DNA from: Pedobacter jejuensis
Lineage (GTDB): Bacteria; Bacteroidota; Bacteroidia; Sphingobacteriales; Sphingobacteriaceae
NCBI RefSeq assembly: GCF_003725795.1
Contig: NZ_RBEE01000043.1
Coordinates: 124,001 to 188,000 of the forward strand
Length of the DNA stretch: 64,000 bases
Reading direction: 5' to 3'
This document shows positions 45,814 through 53,731 of the stretch, in pieces. The translations under genes were made by a program, and so were the position numbers. The notes under the pieces are model-generated. The model made no database searches, was not told the origin of the DNA, and saw only the letters and a program-made list of their open reading frames with translations. The first letter of the stretch is position 1. Every line of letters begins with the position of its first letter.

Positions 45814-46326
45814 ATGCCGTTAATACTTCCTGTAAAAGATAAATACCCTACACTAGGAAAAGATAATTTCATAGCTGAGAACGCCACCATAGTAGGTGAT
45901 GTAGTTATTGGTGATAATTGTTCAGTTTGGTTTAATGCAGTTGTTAGAGGCGATGTAAATGCCATAACAATTGGAAATGAATCAAACATTCAGGATGGTG
46001 CTGTAATTCATGCTACCTATTTAAAGGCATCCACTCATATAGGCAATCGGGTTTCTGTTGGTCATAATGCAATTGTTCACGGTTGTACCGTTCAAGACAA
46101 TGTTTTAATAGGCATGGGTGCCATTGTTATGGATCATGCAATTATAGAAGAGTATTGTATTATAGCTGCAGGATCGGTTGTGTTAGAAAACACCATTTGT
46201 GAAACCGGATACCTTTATGCCGGAACACCTGCAAAAAAAATAAAGCCCATAACTGAAGAGCAAAGGGCTTTATTAAATAAGCTACCAGATAATTATATTA
46301 TGTATTCTGGCTGGTTTACAACATAA
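45814..46326 (+). CDS. gamma-carbonic anhydrase family protein
   Basis: A 170-residue left-handed beta-helix protein made of hexapeptide repeats, similar to YrdA/PaaY. Three potential zinc-ligand histidines occur in the pattern AVIHATYL, VGHNAIVHG (one and five residues apart in the second group), as in gamma-class carbonic anhydrases. The conserved GDVVIGDNCSVWFNAVVRGD also fits. Whether it hydrates CO2 cannot be told; many relatives are inactive or act on other thioesters. The downstream neighbour is convergent. Start ATG at 45814. Confidence 0.9.
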   Translation: MPLILPVKDKYPTLGKDNFIAENATIVGDVVIGDNCSVWFNAVVRGDVNAITIGNESNIQDGAVIHATYLKASTHIGNRVSVGHNAIVHGCTVQDNVLIGMGAIVMDHAIIEEYCIIAAGSVVLENTICETGYLYAGTPAKKIKPITEEQRALLNKLPDNYIMYSGWFTT

Positions 46327-46343
46327 TATAGAAGACTATTAAT

Positions 46344-47987
46344 TTAAGGGCTTGGAGGCTTAGGTATTGTCATACTATTTTCCACTTCCCAATTAGGACG
46401 TAAAGATTGTTCTTCTGGCGAGTACCAGATTTTTTCTGGTTGTGTACCCAATTTTACATTTCCTGTATCCCAAACCCCATTTTTATTTTCGTCGTAAATT
46501 ACTCTAACAAAATACTTTCCTGCCAGGAAATTGGCCAAAACGATTTTAGTTTTTTTATTGATGATATACTGCTTTACGGGTAGTTTTTTTTCATTGATAA
46601 ACTCAACTATATAATTTTTGGTCGTGTCTGGTACATCCATAATTAATGTTCTTGTACCATAATTTTCTGTTGGGTCCAGGTTAAATTTCTTTATAAACTC
46701 TTTATTTTTTGAATTAAATATTCCAGTAAAAGCTCCTGCAGAAAATTTTAAGTCGTATGACCTCTTCGTTTTCCAAGGAAATTTAACGTAGTATTTTAAG
46801 AAATTGGTAGAGTCTTTTATCAGTTCAAAATTTGTTCTTTTTATAGAATCGTCTAACAAGGTAATTTTAGATGCATCCGCTGCGGTAATTGGTATAGGAA
46901 ATGTAAGTGTATAGGTCTGGTATGGGTTTAATTTACCGTTCGCTGCGTTGTCAGTAGGCGTTAAATCTCTTGTGTAGCTATCTTTTTTTCCACGTGTTAA
47001 GTTTACTACTTGCAATAATTTTCCCTGGTCTTGTATGGCAACTTTAACAGAATCGAAACTTAAATCGTTTAGCCAAATCTTTGCCGTGTCATTTGTACTG
47101 TTAAGCGTTAGCCTTTTACCTACATCTAATGCTGCAGGTTCTGTAACTGTAAGCTTAGGATTGATTAATTGCTGTGAAAAAGTTAATAGAATGCTACCAT
47201 CGCTATTTATTTTTCTTTCTAATACCCTAAAGTCTGCAGATTTTTCCTTAAAAATCTGAAGGTTTATATTATCAATATTTTTATCTATTGTAACTGGCGA
47301 TTTCAAAAAGCCTATCTCGTCAGATGTTTGCTGATATATTTTATCGCCACCACCTGTTGCTTCTTTTAGTGCATAAACTTTATAGTTTCCTTTGCGCAAA
47401 TTATTGAGTTTATAATTTCCGGAACTATCAGTTAGTGTATAAATGGATGGACGCCTCTTACCAAATAAAGTATCTCGTTCAACAGGTAGAATAAAAACGG
47501 TCACATCCTTTTCCGCTTCACCGGTTAAAGCGCTATTTACCTTTCCACTTAGTGTTAATGAATCTATCTCATTTCCTGTAGAGAACACATAAGTTAAGTT
47601 TTTAATTACATTGCTTTCGTTAATATCAGCAATCGCTTTTCCGAAGTTTAAAGTGTAGGTTGTATTTTTTTCGAGTGTATCAGGTAAGGTTATATCTAAA
47701 ACATTTTTCTTTATTTTTAATATTGGCGCCTTTTCCAACTCGGGAGAAATATTAAATTCTTTGGTTTCGTCTTGAATTTTAAAATATTCATCAAATTCTA
47801 TCAGTATTTTTTTTGCTGAGAAATTTCTAGTTAGATTTTTTGGCGTCATATTTACAACCTTCGGTGGAATTCTATCTTGAGGTCCACCAGTTACAGGTTG
47901 AGGGGATGCACATCCAAAAAGCTGCATGATTAAAGCAATTATGAATAAACTTATACAACTCGAAAATGGCTTATTTAATTTTGGCAT
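46344..47987 (-). CDS. Big_5 Ig-like domain lipoprotein
   Basis: A 547-residue lipoprotein. The N-terminal lipobox is LFGC with the modified Cys near residue 26 (after MQLFGCASPQP). The pattern IPPKVVNMTPKNLTRNFSAKKILIEFDEYF over residues 40-70 (quoted in part: PPKVVNMTPKN) is the Big_5 domain, ending in TYTLNFGKAIADINESN. A CarboxypepD_reg-like beta domain follows (SGNYKLNNLRKGNYKVYAL, residues 195-213). Probably anchored in the outer membrane. Homologues are common in Bacteroidota, with no known function. The gene is transcribed with the same polarity as mnmG upstream. Confidence 0.87.
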   Translation of the reverse strand: MPKLNKPFSSCISLFIIALIMQLFGCASPQPVTGGPQDRIPPKVVNMTPKNLTRNFSAKKILIEFDEYFKIQDETKEFNISPELEKAPILKIKKNVLDITLPDTLEKNTTYTLNFGKAIADINESNVIKNLTYVFSTGNEIDSLTLSGKVNSALTGEAEKDVTVFILPVERDTLFGKRRPSIYTLTDSSGNYKLNNLRKGNYKVYALKEATGGGDKIYQQTSDEIGFLKSPVTIDKNIDNINLQIFKEKSADFRVLERKINSDGSILLTFSQQLINPKLTVTEPAALDVGKRLTLNSTNDTAKIWLNDLSFDSVKVAIQDQGKLLQVVNLTRGKKDSYTRDLTPTDNAANGKLNPYQTYTLTFPIPITAADASKITLLDDSIKRTNFELIKDSTNFLKYYVKFPWKTKRSYDLKFSAGAFTGIFNSKNKEFIKKFNLDPTENYGTRTLIMDVPDTTKNYIVEFINEKKLPVKQYIINKKTKIVLANFLAGKYFVRVIYDENKNGVWDTGNVKLGTQPEKIWYSPEEQSLRPNWEVENSMTIPKPPSP

Positions 47988-48108
47988 ATTTTACGCGTTC
48001 TGACGAATTTTCACTGATTTTGGATTAATAATATTAAAAAGTTAAAATAGTCGTTTATATCGTTTTAAATTAACTCGTTTAATTTAACGTTAAATAACTG
48101 ATTATCAA

Positions 48109-49971
48109 CTATTTATTTATATAAACCATTAAAACAGAAATATCTGATGGAGAAACGCCTGAAATTCTAGATGCTTGACCTAAAGTACGTGGTTTTATTT
48201 TAAATAACTTTTCTCGTGCTTCTTTTGAAATGGAAACGATCTTGTTGTAGTCGAAATCCATCTTTATTTCCTTGTCTTCCATCTTCAACATTTTTGCTAC
48301 AATTTCATTTTCCTTTTCAAAGTAGCTTTGATATTTAATTTTTATTTCCGCTTGTTCTATCGTTTCGTTGTCTAAGTTTTTGGTGGCTTCTGCTAATGGT
48401 CCGCTAACTTTTATGATATCTTGCAAACCAACATATGGCCTTCCGATTAAGCTATGAATTTTAACATTCTGGTTTAAGGCACTTGATCCCAAACTTTCCA
48501 ACATCGGGTTAGCGTCGGCCATATCTATTCCTTGACTTTTCGTAAGCTTAACCAGCGCATCAGCATTTGCTACTTTTTGATTTACTTTTTCCAAACGCTC
48601 ATCTGAAATTAAACCTAACGCATGTCCAATAGGAGAGAGGCGAATATCAGCATTATCTTGCCTTAATAGCAATCGATGTTCTGCCCTAGAAGTAAACATG
48701 CGATATGGTTCTTCTGTTCCTTTGGTAACCAAATCATCAATCAGAACGCCGATATAACTGTCGGACCTCTTCATTATTAATTCTTGCTTATCGTTGATTT
48801 TTTGGTGTGCATTTATACCCGCCATAAAACCTTGACAGGCCGCTTCTTCATAGCCAGTTGTTCCGTTTATTTGTCCAGCTAAAAATAAATTGTTAATTAA
48901 TTTTGTTTCTAGGGTTAATGAAAGCTGTGTAGGAGGAAAGAAATCGTATTCTATGGCGTAACCTGGTCTAAACATCTTCGCCTTTTCGAAACCAGGTATT
49001 AGGTGTAGCGCCTTTAACTGGATATCTTCAGGAAGAGAAGTAGAAAAGCCGTTCACATAAATTTCACATGTATTCCAACCCTCAGGCTCTACAAAAATTT
49101 GATGCCTATCTCGCTCTGCGAAGCGGTTAATTTTATCTTCAATGGATGGACAATACCTAGGGCCTAAACCTTTAATTCTTCCGGTAAACATTGGAGATTT
49201 TTCAAAACCTTCTTTTAACGTCTCATGAACTTCGTTGTTTGTATAAGTAATCCAGCAGCAACGTTGGTCTTTTGAAACTTGTGTGTCAGTAAACGAAAAC
49301 TTATTGGGGTTTTCATCACCCCATTGTTCCTCCATTTTTGAATAGTCTAAGCTTCTGCCATCAACACGAGGGGGAGTACCAGTTTTCATTCGTCCGGCTT
49401 CCATGCCAAGCTCAACGAGTTGCTCGGTGATACCGGTTGATGCTCTTTCTGCTGTTCTGCCACCACCAAATTTTTTCTCTCCAATATGCATTACGCCATT
49501 TAAGAAAGTACCATTTGTTAATACAACTGCGGTAGATTCAATCTCAATACCTAATGAAGTTTTTACACCATAAACTGTGTTGTCTTTTACTAATAATGCA
49601 ACAACACTATCTTGCCAAATGTCTAGGTTGGGTGTTCTTTCTAAAGCTAAACGCCATTCTTCAGCAAAACGCATCCTATCAATTTGAGCTCGAGGACTCC
49701 ACATTGCTGGACCTTTAGATTTATTTAGCATTCTAAATTGGATGGTTGATTTATCAGATATTATTCCTGAATAGCCACCCACAGCATCAACTTCACGAAC
49801 AATTTGTCCTTTAGCTACGCCACCCATTGCTGGATTACAACTCATTTGGGCAATAGTACCCATATTCATTGTTATTAATAGAACAGATGATCCTAAGTTA
49901 GCTGCTGCCGCTGCCGCTTCACAGCCCGCGTGTCCAGCACCAACTACAATTAGATCGTATTTTGAAAACAT
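48109..49971 (-). CDS. mnmG: tRNA uridine-5-carboxymethylaminomethyl(34) synthase MnmG
   Basis: FAD subunit of the MnmE-MnmG complex that adds the (carboxymethyl)aminomethyl group to wobble U34 in several tRNAs. It has the standard length of 620 residues. The Rossmann motif VVGAGHAGCEAAAAAANLG is at the N-terminus, and NPAMGGVAKGQIVREVDAVG, RMKTGTPPRVDGRSLDYSKM and INGTTGYEEAACQG are all present. The C-terminal helical domain ends ISGVSPSDISVLMVYI. The old name gidA reflects its place beside the origin in many genomes. Here two parS sites lie upstream. Firm assignment. Confidence 0.97.
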   Translation of the reverse strand: MFSKYDLIVVGAGHAGCEAAAAAANLGSSVLLITMNMGTIAQMSCNPAMGGVAKGQIVREVDAVGGYSGIISDKSTIQFRMLNKSKGPAMWSPRAQIDRMRFAEEWRLALERTPNLDIWQDSVVALLVKDNTVYGVKTSLGIEIESTAVVLTNGTFLNGVMHIGEKKFGGGRTAERASTGITEQLVELGMEAGRMKTGTPPRVDGRSLDYSKMEEQWGDENPNKFSFTDTQVSKDQRCCWITYTNNEVHETLKEGFEKSPMFTGRIKGLGPRYCPSIEDKINRFAERDRHQIFVEPEGWNTCEIYVNGFSTSLPEDIQLKALHLIPGFEKAKMFRPGYAIEYDFFPPTQLSLTLETKLINNLFLAGQINGTTGYEEAACQGFMAGINAHQKINDKQELIMKRSDSYIGVLIDDLVTKGTEEPYRMFTSRAEHRLLLRQDNADIRLSPIGHALGLISDERLEKVNQKVANADALVKLTKSQGIDMADANPMLESLGSSALNQNVKIHSLIGRPYVGLQDIIKVSGPLAEATKNLDNETIEQAEIKIKYQSYFEKENEIVAKMLKMEDKEIKMDFDYNKIVSISKEAREKLFKIKPRTLGQASRISGVSPSDISVLMVYINK

Positions 49972-49989
49972 GTTGTCATCTTTTTTGAT

Positions 49990-50005
49990 TGTTCCACGTG
50001 AAACA
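49990..50005. promoter_or_regulatory. parS site 1 (ParB binding)
   Basis: TGTTCCACGTGAAACA matches the conserved 16-bp parS consensus TGTTNCACGTGAAACA exactly, 18 nt upstream of the mnmG start codon. Confidence 0.9.
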
Positions 50006-50053
50006 TTTGTTTAATTATTCTTTCAAACATTGAAAAGCTTTTCTAATATTTAA

Positions 50054-50069
50054 TGTTCCACGTGAAACA
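50054..50069. promoter_or_regulatory. parS site 2 (ParB binding)
   Basis: Second identical TGTTCCACGTGAAACA in the same orientation, 64 bp from the first and 12 nt from the stop of the ABC-F gene. Chance occurrence of two such 16-mers in 110 bp is extremely unlikely. Confidence 0.9.
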
Positions 50070-50081
50070 CTAATAAATTTT

Positions 50082-51944
50082 TTATTCCGAAAGTTCCAGC
50101 CAACGCATTGTATATTCGTCGAGCTTAATCTTTAAATTTTCTAGCTGTGAAGAAACTTCCTGAATTTTAATATAATCTGAACCGTCGATTTTTAATAAAT
50201 CTTCGCTTAATTCGGCGATTTTATTTTCAGTTTCTAGCATTAATCTTTCGCTATCATCAAGCTCTTTTTGCTCCTTAAAACTTAACTTTTTGGTGGCTAC
50301 AGCTGGTTGTAATTCTACCGTTAAACTATTGATTTTTTTTGATTCAACTTTAGCTTTTGGCTGATCCAAGCTTAATCGATATTCAGAATAGTTACCATTG
50401 TAAATTTTAACAACACCTTCGCCTTCCATTATAAAAAGCTGATCGCTCATTTTATCCAGCAGATATCTATCATGAGAAACAAGCATCAATATGCCTGGAA
50501 AATTTTCTAAAAATTCTTCAAGAACATTTAGTGTATCAATATCTAAATCATTAGTAGGCTCATCTAAAATCAAGAAGTTTGGATTTTGCATCAAAACCTT
50601 CATTAAATTTAAACGCTTTTTCTCCCCACCACTCAGCTTCTCCACCATACCATGCTGTTTCTTTGGAGGAAAAAGAAAAAGCGTTAATAAAGCAGACGCT
50701 GTAATAACGGAACCATCTGCCATTTTAATATATTCAGCATCAGATTTTACAATATCGATTACTCTTTCTTTAGGATCGAAAGTTAAGCCGCCTTGTTTGT
50801 AATAACCAAATACCGTGGTTTCACCTGTACCAACTTTACCGTTATCAGGATGTAGTTGACTAGTTATGATGTTAAGCAACGTAGATTTTCCGGTACCATT
50901 CTTTCCGGCCAAACCGATTCTATCTCCCTTTTTAAAGGTATAACTGAAATCGTTAATAATTGGTCGTCCGTCAAATGCTTTAGAGATGTGCTCAACCTCA
51001 ATAATTTTTCCGCCTTGACGAGACATTTTCATTTGAAGTGTAACACTTTGATTATCAGACTTTTTCTTTGATTTTTCTTCTAAATCGTAAAAAGCATTAA
51101 TCCTAGCGTTAGATTTCGTTCCACGAGCTTGTGGCATGCGCCTCATCCACTCCAATTCCTTTTTTAGTAGCTGTTGGTTTTTATGTAAAACGGTAGCATC
51201 AAGCGCTTCTCTTTCCGATTTCTTCTCTAGATAGTAAGCATAATTTCCGTTATAATTAAAAATCTTTCCTCTATCCAATTCTACTATTGTATTACAAACG
51301 TTATCCAAAAAGTATCTATCGTGAGTAACCAAAAGAATTGTTTTCTGTCCGGTTGTTAATAATTTTTCCAGCCACTCAATCGTATCAATATCTAAATGAT
51401 TGGTTGGTTCGTCTAATACTAAAATCTCTGGGTCTTCAATTAAAAGTTTGGCTAAAGCCAAACGTTTCTTTTGTCCACCAGAAAGCGTAGAAATTTTTTG
51501 CTGCAAGTGCGTAATTCCCATTCTATTTAAAATGGTTTTTATCTCGTGCTCATATTCCCAAGCGTTGTGTTCACTTAATTCTTCGTATAATCTGTTAAGT
51601 ATTTTCTCATCAGGATTTGGATTTTCAATCAGTTCCTCATATTCTTTAATCAACTGCTGTTGCTTATTCTCTAAAGAAAATATATGGTCACTTATAGAAT
51701 ATCCTTCATTAAACTGAGGTTCCTGGTCTAAGAAACCGATTTTTACGGCTTTATTTTTAACAATTTTACCCTCAAGCGGAGGAAACCTTTCGGCAAGTAA
51801 TTTCAATAATGTACTCTTACCCGCACCATTTATTCCAACCAACGCTACACGCTGACCAGAGTTAATGCCTAAGGTTAAATTTTTAAATAGCCATTCGTCA
51901 TGATAACCATGACCTAAGCTTTCTGCCGCAATTAGTGTGCTCAA
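50082..51944 (-). CDS. ABC-F family ATPase (Uup-like)
   Basis: A 620-residue soluble ABC protein with two nucleotide-binding domains and no membrane part. First domain: GINGAGKST (Walker A), LSGGQKKRLALA (signature) and LVLDEPTNHLD (Walker B). Second domain: GKNGTGKST, LSGGEKKRLNLM and LILDEPTNDLD. The linker of about residues 235-310 holds the P-site tRNA interaction motif, and the charged C-terminal coiled coil (about 550-620) resembles Uup. ABC-F proteins act on the ribosome; Uup is also linked to genome stability. It is transcribed towards the parS gap and mnmG. Confidence 0.92.
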   Translation of the reverse strand: MSTLIAAESLGHGYHDEWLFKNLTLGINSGQRVALVGINGAGKSTLLKLLAERFPPLEGKIVKNKAVKIGFLDQEPQFNEGYSISDHIFSLENKQQQLIKEYEELIENPNPDEKILNRLYEELSEHNAWEYEHEIKTILNRMGITHLQQKISTLSGGQKKRLALAKLLIEDPEILVLDEPTNHLDIDTIEWLEKLLTTGQKTILLVTHDRYFLDNVCNTIVELDRGKIFNYNGNYAYYLEKKSEREALDATVLHKNQQLLKKELEWMRRMPQARGTKSNARINAFYDLEEKSKKKSDNQSVTLQMKMSRQGGKIIEVEHISKAFDGRPIINDFSYTFKKGDRIGLAGKNGTGKSTLLNIITSQLHPDNGKVGTGETTVFGYYKQGGLTFDPKERVIDIVKSDAEYIKMADGSVITASALLTLFLFPPKKQHGMVEKLSGGEKKRLNLMKVLMQNPNFLILDEPTNDLDIDTLNVLEEFLENFPGILMLVSHDRYLLDKMSDQLFIMEGEGVVKIYNGNYSEYRLSLDQPKAKVESKKINSLTVELQPAVATKKLSFKEQKELDDSERLMLETENKIAELSEDLLKIDGSDYIKIQEVSSQLENLKIKLDEYTMRWLELSE

Positions 51945-52139
51945 TTTCTTTGTATTTCGGATTTATAAAGGAAAATTAGTGCAAAAGTAAGGATAAATTA
52001 TTTGGTAGGGTATAGGGATGTTTCAAAGCCACTATTTATCCATTAAAAATGGCAGAATGGTGATTTTTGAATGAGGCAAATTGGCTTTTGAATTAGAATG
52101 GAGTAAGGAGAAATTGGTAATATTTCTTTGGATTCTTGT

Positions 52140-52174
52140 AAACGAAAACAGCGGCTGGAATCGCTCCGCCGCTG
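52140..52174 (-). terminator. terminator after the GIN-domain gene
   Basis: CAGCGGC-T-GGA / TCC-GCCGCTG stem (52149-52155 and 52168-52174, plus an inner 3-bp extension, 5-nt loop). On the minus strand it is followed by TTTTCGTTT, 45 nt beyond the stop at 52219. Confidence 0.7.
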
Positions 52175-52218
52175 CTTCAATCATTAACTAAAACTAAACT
52201 ATATCTTTATACCGATGA

Positions 52219-52854
52219 TTATAAAATAGATTCTAATACATCAATTCTAATATCATTATATCTGTTTGCACTATATGCCACACTTAAGGGAGCAGCACTA
52301 ACGTTGGTATCATTGGCAACAAAATCATTCATTTTTACTTTAGCTACCGAGCCTAAAATTGCTGTGTAATTTTCGGTCGAACCGCTTAAAATCAAGTTTG
52401 ATGTGCCATTTATGTTTGTAATTAAACTTAAAGTATTTGCTTTTATATCTGCTGTTGCACTATCATTTAAAACTACATTCAAGTTTAGCAAGTTGAAGTT
52501 GCCAGAAGTTTTTACGCTTGATGTATTTGATGCTTCAATGGCAGTCAAATTGTTTACATGAGCAATAACTGTTAAAGGTTCAGAAGTAAAAGAACTGATT
52601 CTTAATTCGCCATTTTGTTGTTGTACAAATGCGTTTTTGGCAAAGTAGTTATCATAAACTTCTACACTTTCTTTAGCATCTTGTACTAAAACCAGTTTTA
52701 CATTGCCACTAATTTTTATTTTGCTGATGTTTTTAACTGAAGTTAAATTTGTGTAGTTGTTATTGTTTTCGTTTGCAATTGCTGCAACGCTTGCAGTACC
52801 TAAAATAACTGTTGTTAAAGCTGCTGCGAATAATGTTTTAATAGAGGTTTTCAT
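52219..52854 (-). CDS. secreted GIN-domain (DUF2807) protein
   Basis: The ATG at 52854 begins a signal peptide (MKTSIKTLFAAALTTVILG followed by TASVAAIANE), giving 211 residues. The upstream in-frame extension of 26 residues has no homology and carries a promoter-like sequence. The mature protein is a beta-helical GIN domain: VKNISKIKISGNVKLVLVQD, then ASNTSSVKTSGNFNLLNLNV. Members are secreted or surface proteins of Bacteroidota, often near ECF sigma/anti-sigma systems; none is present here. Function unknown. Confidence 0.83.
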   Translation of the reverse strand: MKTSIKTLFAAALTTVILGTASVAAIANENNNNYTNLTSVKNISKIKISGNVKLVLVQDAKESVEVYDNYFAKNAFVQQQNGELRISSFTSEPLTVIAHVNNLTAIEASNTSSVKTSGNFNLLNLNVVLNDSATADIKANTLSLITNINGTSNLILSGSTENYTAILGSVAKVKMNDFVANDTNVSAAPLSVAYSANRYNDIRIDVLESIL

Positions 52855-52900
52855 AATCTTATATCTTAAATTTTTAAAATCTTTTTGATGTTGTTTTGAA

Positions 52901-52932
52901 TATAAGACTGCACTAACGCAAAAACGTTGCAC
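52901..52932 (-). promoter_or_regulatory. candidate ECF-type promoter of the GIN-domain gene
   Basis: On the minus strand TGCAACGTTTTTG (GCAAC -35-like) is followed, about 10-15 nt on, by GTCTTATA. This wording fits what I recall of extracytoplasmic-function sigma promoters in Sphingobacteriaceae, and differs from TAnnTTTG. It overlaps the discarded upstream start. Confidence 0.4.
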
Positions 52933-53099
52933 ACACTTTTGGCTTAATATACCAGAGTAGATTAATTATCGACGAACGCCTGTAACTATTAGACGAACAG
53001 GAGGAAAAATTTTATACGATTAAGGGATTGGTATTGAAATTACAAGAGATGAACTTCAAAAAAGCTATTGATGTTTAACAAATTGATCTTATAGCATGA

Positions 53100-53537
53100 T
53101 TAGACTAATCCTACATCACTTCTGTAGTTAAGATATTCATCCTCTTTTTGAGTCATGAGGGTTTTGGCGGTTTTGCCTTTATCTTTATAGCCAAGTAAAT
53201 GCAGCGTTCCGTGAATCATAATGCGACAAACTTCATCAAAATCGTTGGTATTAAAAGTTTTTGCATTCTCTTTAACCCGTTCAATGCTGATGAAAACATC
53301 ACTAACAATCTCTCTTTCTTTGTCAGAATTATCGAAAGTTATAATATCGGTATAAGTATCGTGGTTTAAATACTGCTGATTAATGCTTAATAAATATTCA
53401 TCACTACAGAAAATAAAATTGAGCTCCTGTAATTTAAAGCCTTCTTTTTCGATAGCAGCTTTTATCCATTTTTTAACCTTTAACTTTTGAGGGAGATTAT
53501 AGTTGATAGATTCGGTAAAGAATGAAATTGCAGGCAT
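53100..53537 (-). CDS. ybeY: rRNA maturation endoribonuclease YbeY
   Basis: Single-strand endoribonuclease that matures the 16S rRNA 3' end and takes part in ribosome quality control. It has 145 residues. The zinc motif HGTLHLLGYKDK gives His109 and His113. The third ligand, His in E. coli (GYDH), is replaced by Lys-Asp, so Asp119 may serve instead; this is usual in Bacteroidota. YLNHDTYTDIITFD fits the upstream conserved part. It is followed by DUF4175 195 nt downstream on the same strand. Confidence 0.95.
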   Translation of the reverse strand: MPAISFFTESINYNLPQKLKVKKWIKAAIEKEGFKLQELNFIFCSDEYLLSINQQYLNHDTYTDIITFDNSDKEREIVSDVFISIERVKENAKTFNTNDFDEVCRIMIHGTLHLLGYKDKGKTAKTLMTQKEDEYLNYRSDVGLV

Positions 53538-53604
53538 GTTTAATTTTATTAAGACTGCAAATTTAGAAAATAAAATTTAAGAGTATATTGAAAGATATAG
53601 GCTG

Positions 53605-53640
53605 GTCGTCATGCTGAATTTAATTCAGCATCTTTTTTTA
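53605..53640. repeat. half-copy of the GTCATGCTGAA repeat
   Basis: GTCGTCATGCTGAATT is followed by AATTCAGCATCTTTTTTTA. The 10-bp stem at 53611-53631 plus T-run looks like a terminator on the plus strand, but both flanking genes are on the minus strand. It shares its left half with the palindrome at 40214. Confidence 0.75.
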
Positions 53641-53731
53641 GATAAGATTCGAAACTAGTTCGAAGATATAACAGAGTTGTAATTATTCAACAATTTAAGT
53701 CCTCTTATAATATTAAAAAATCATCATCCAT

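Noticed and set aside
52855..52932. 26-residue N-terminal extension of the GIN protein
   Set aside because: It precedes a clean signal peptide and contains promoter-like sequence.
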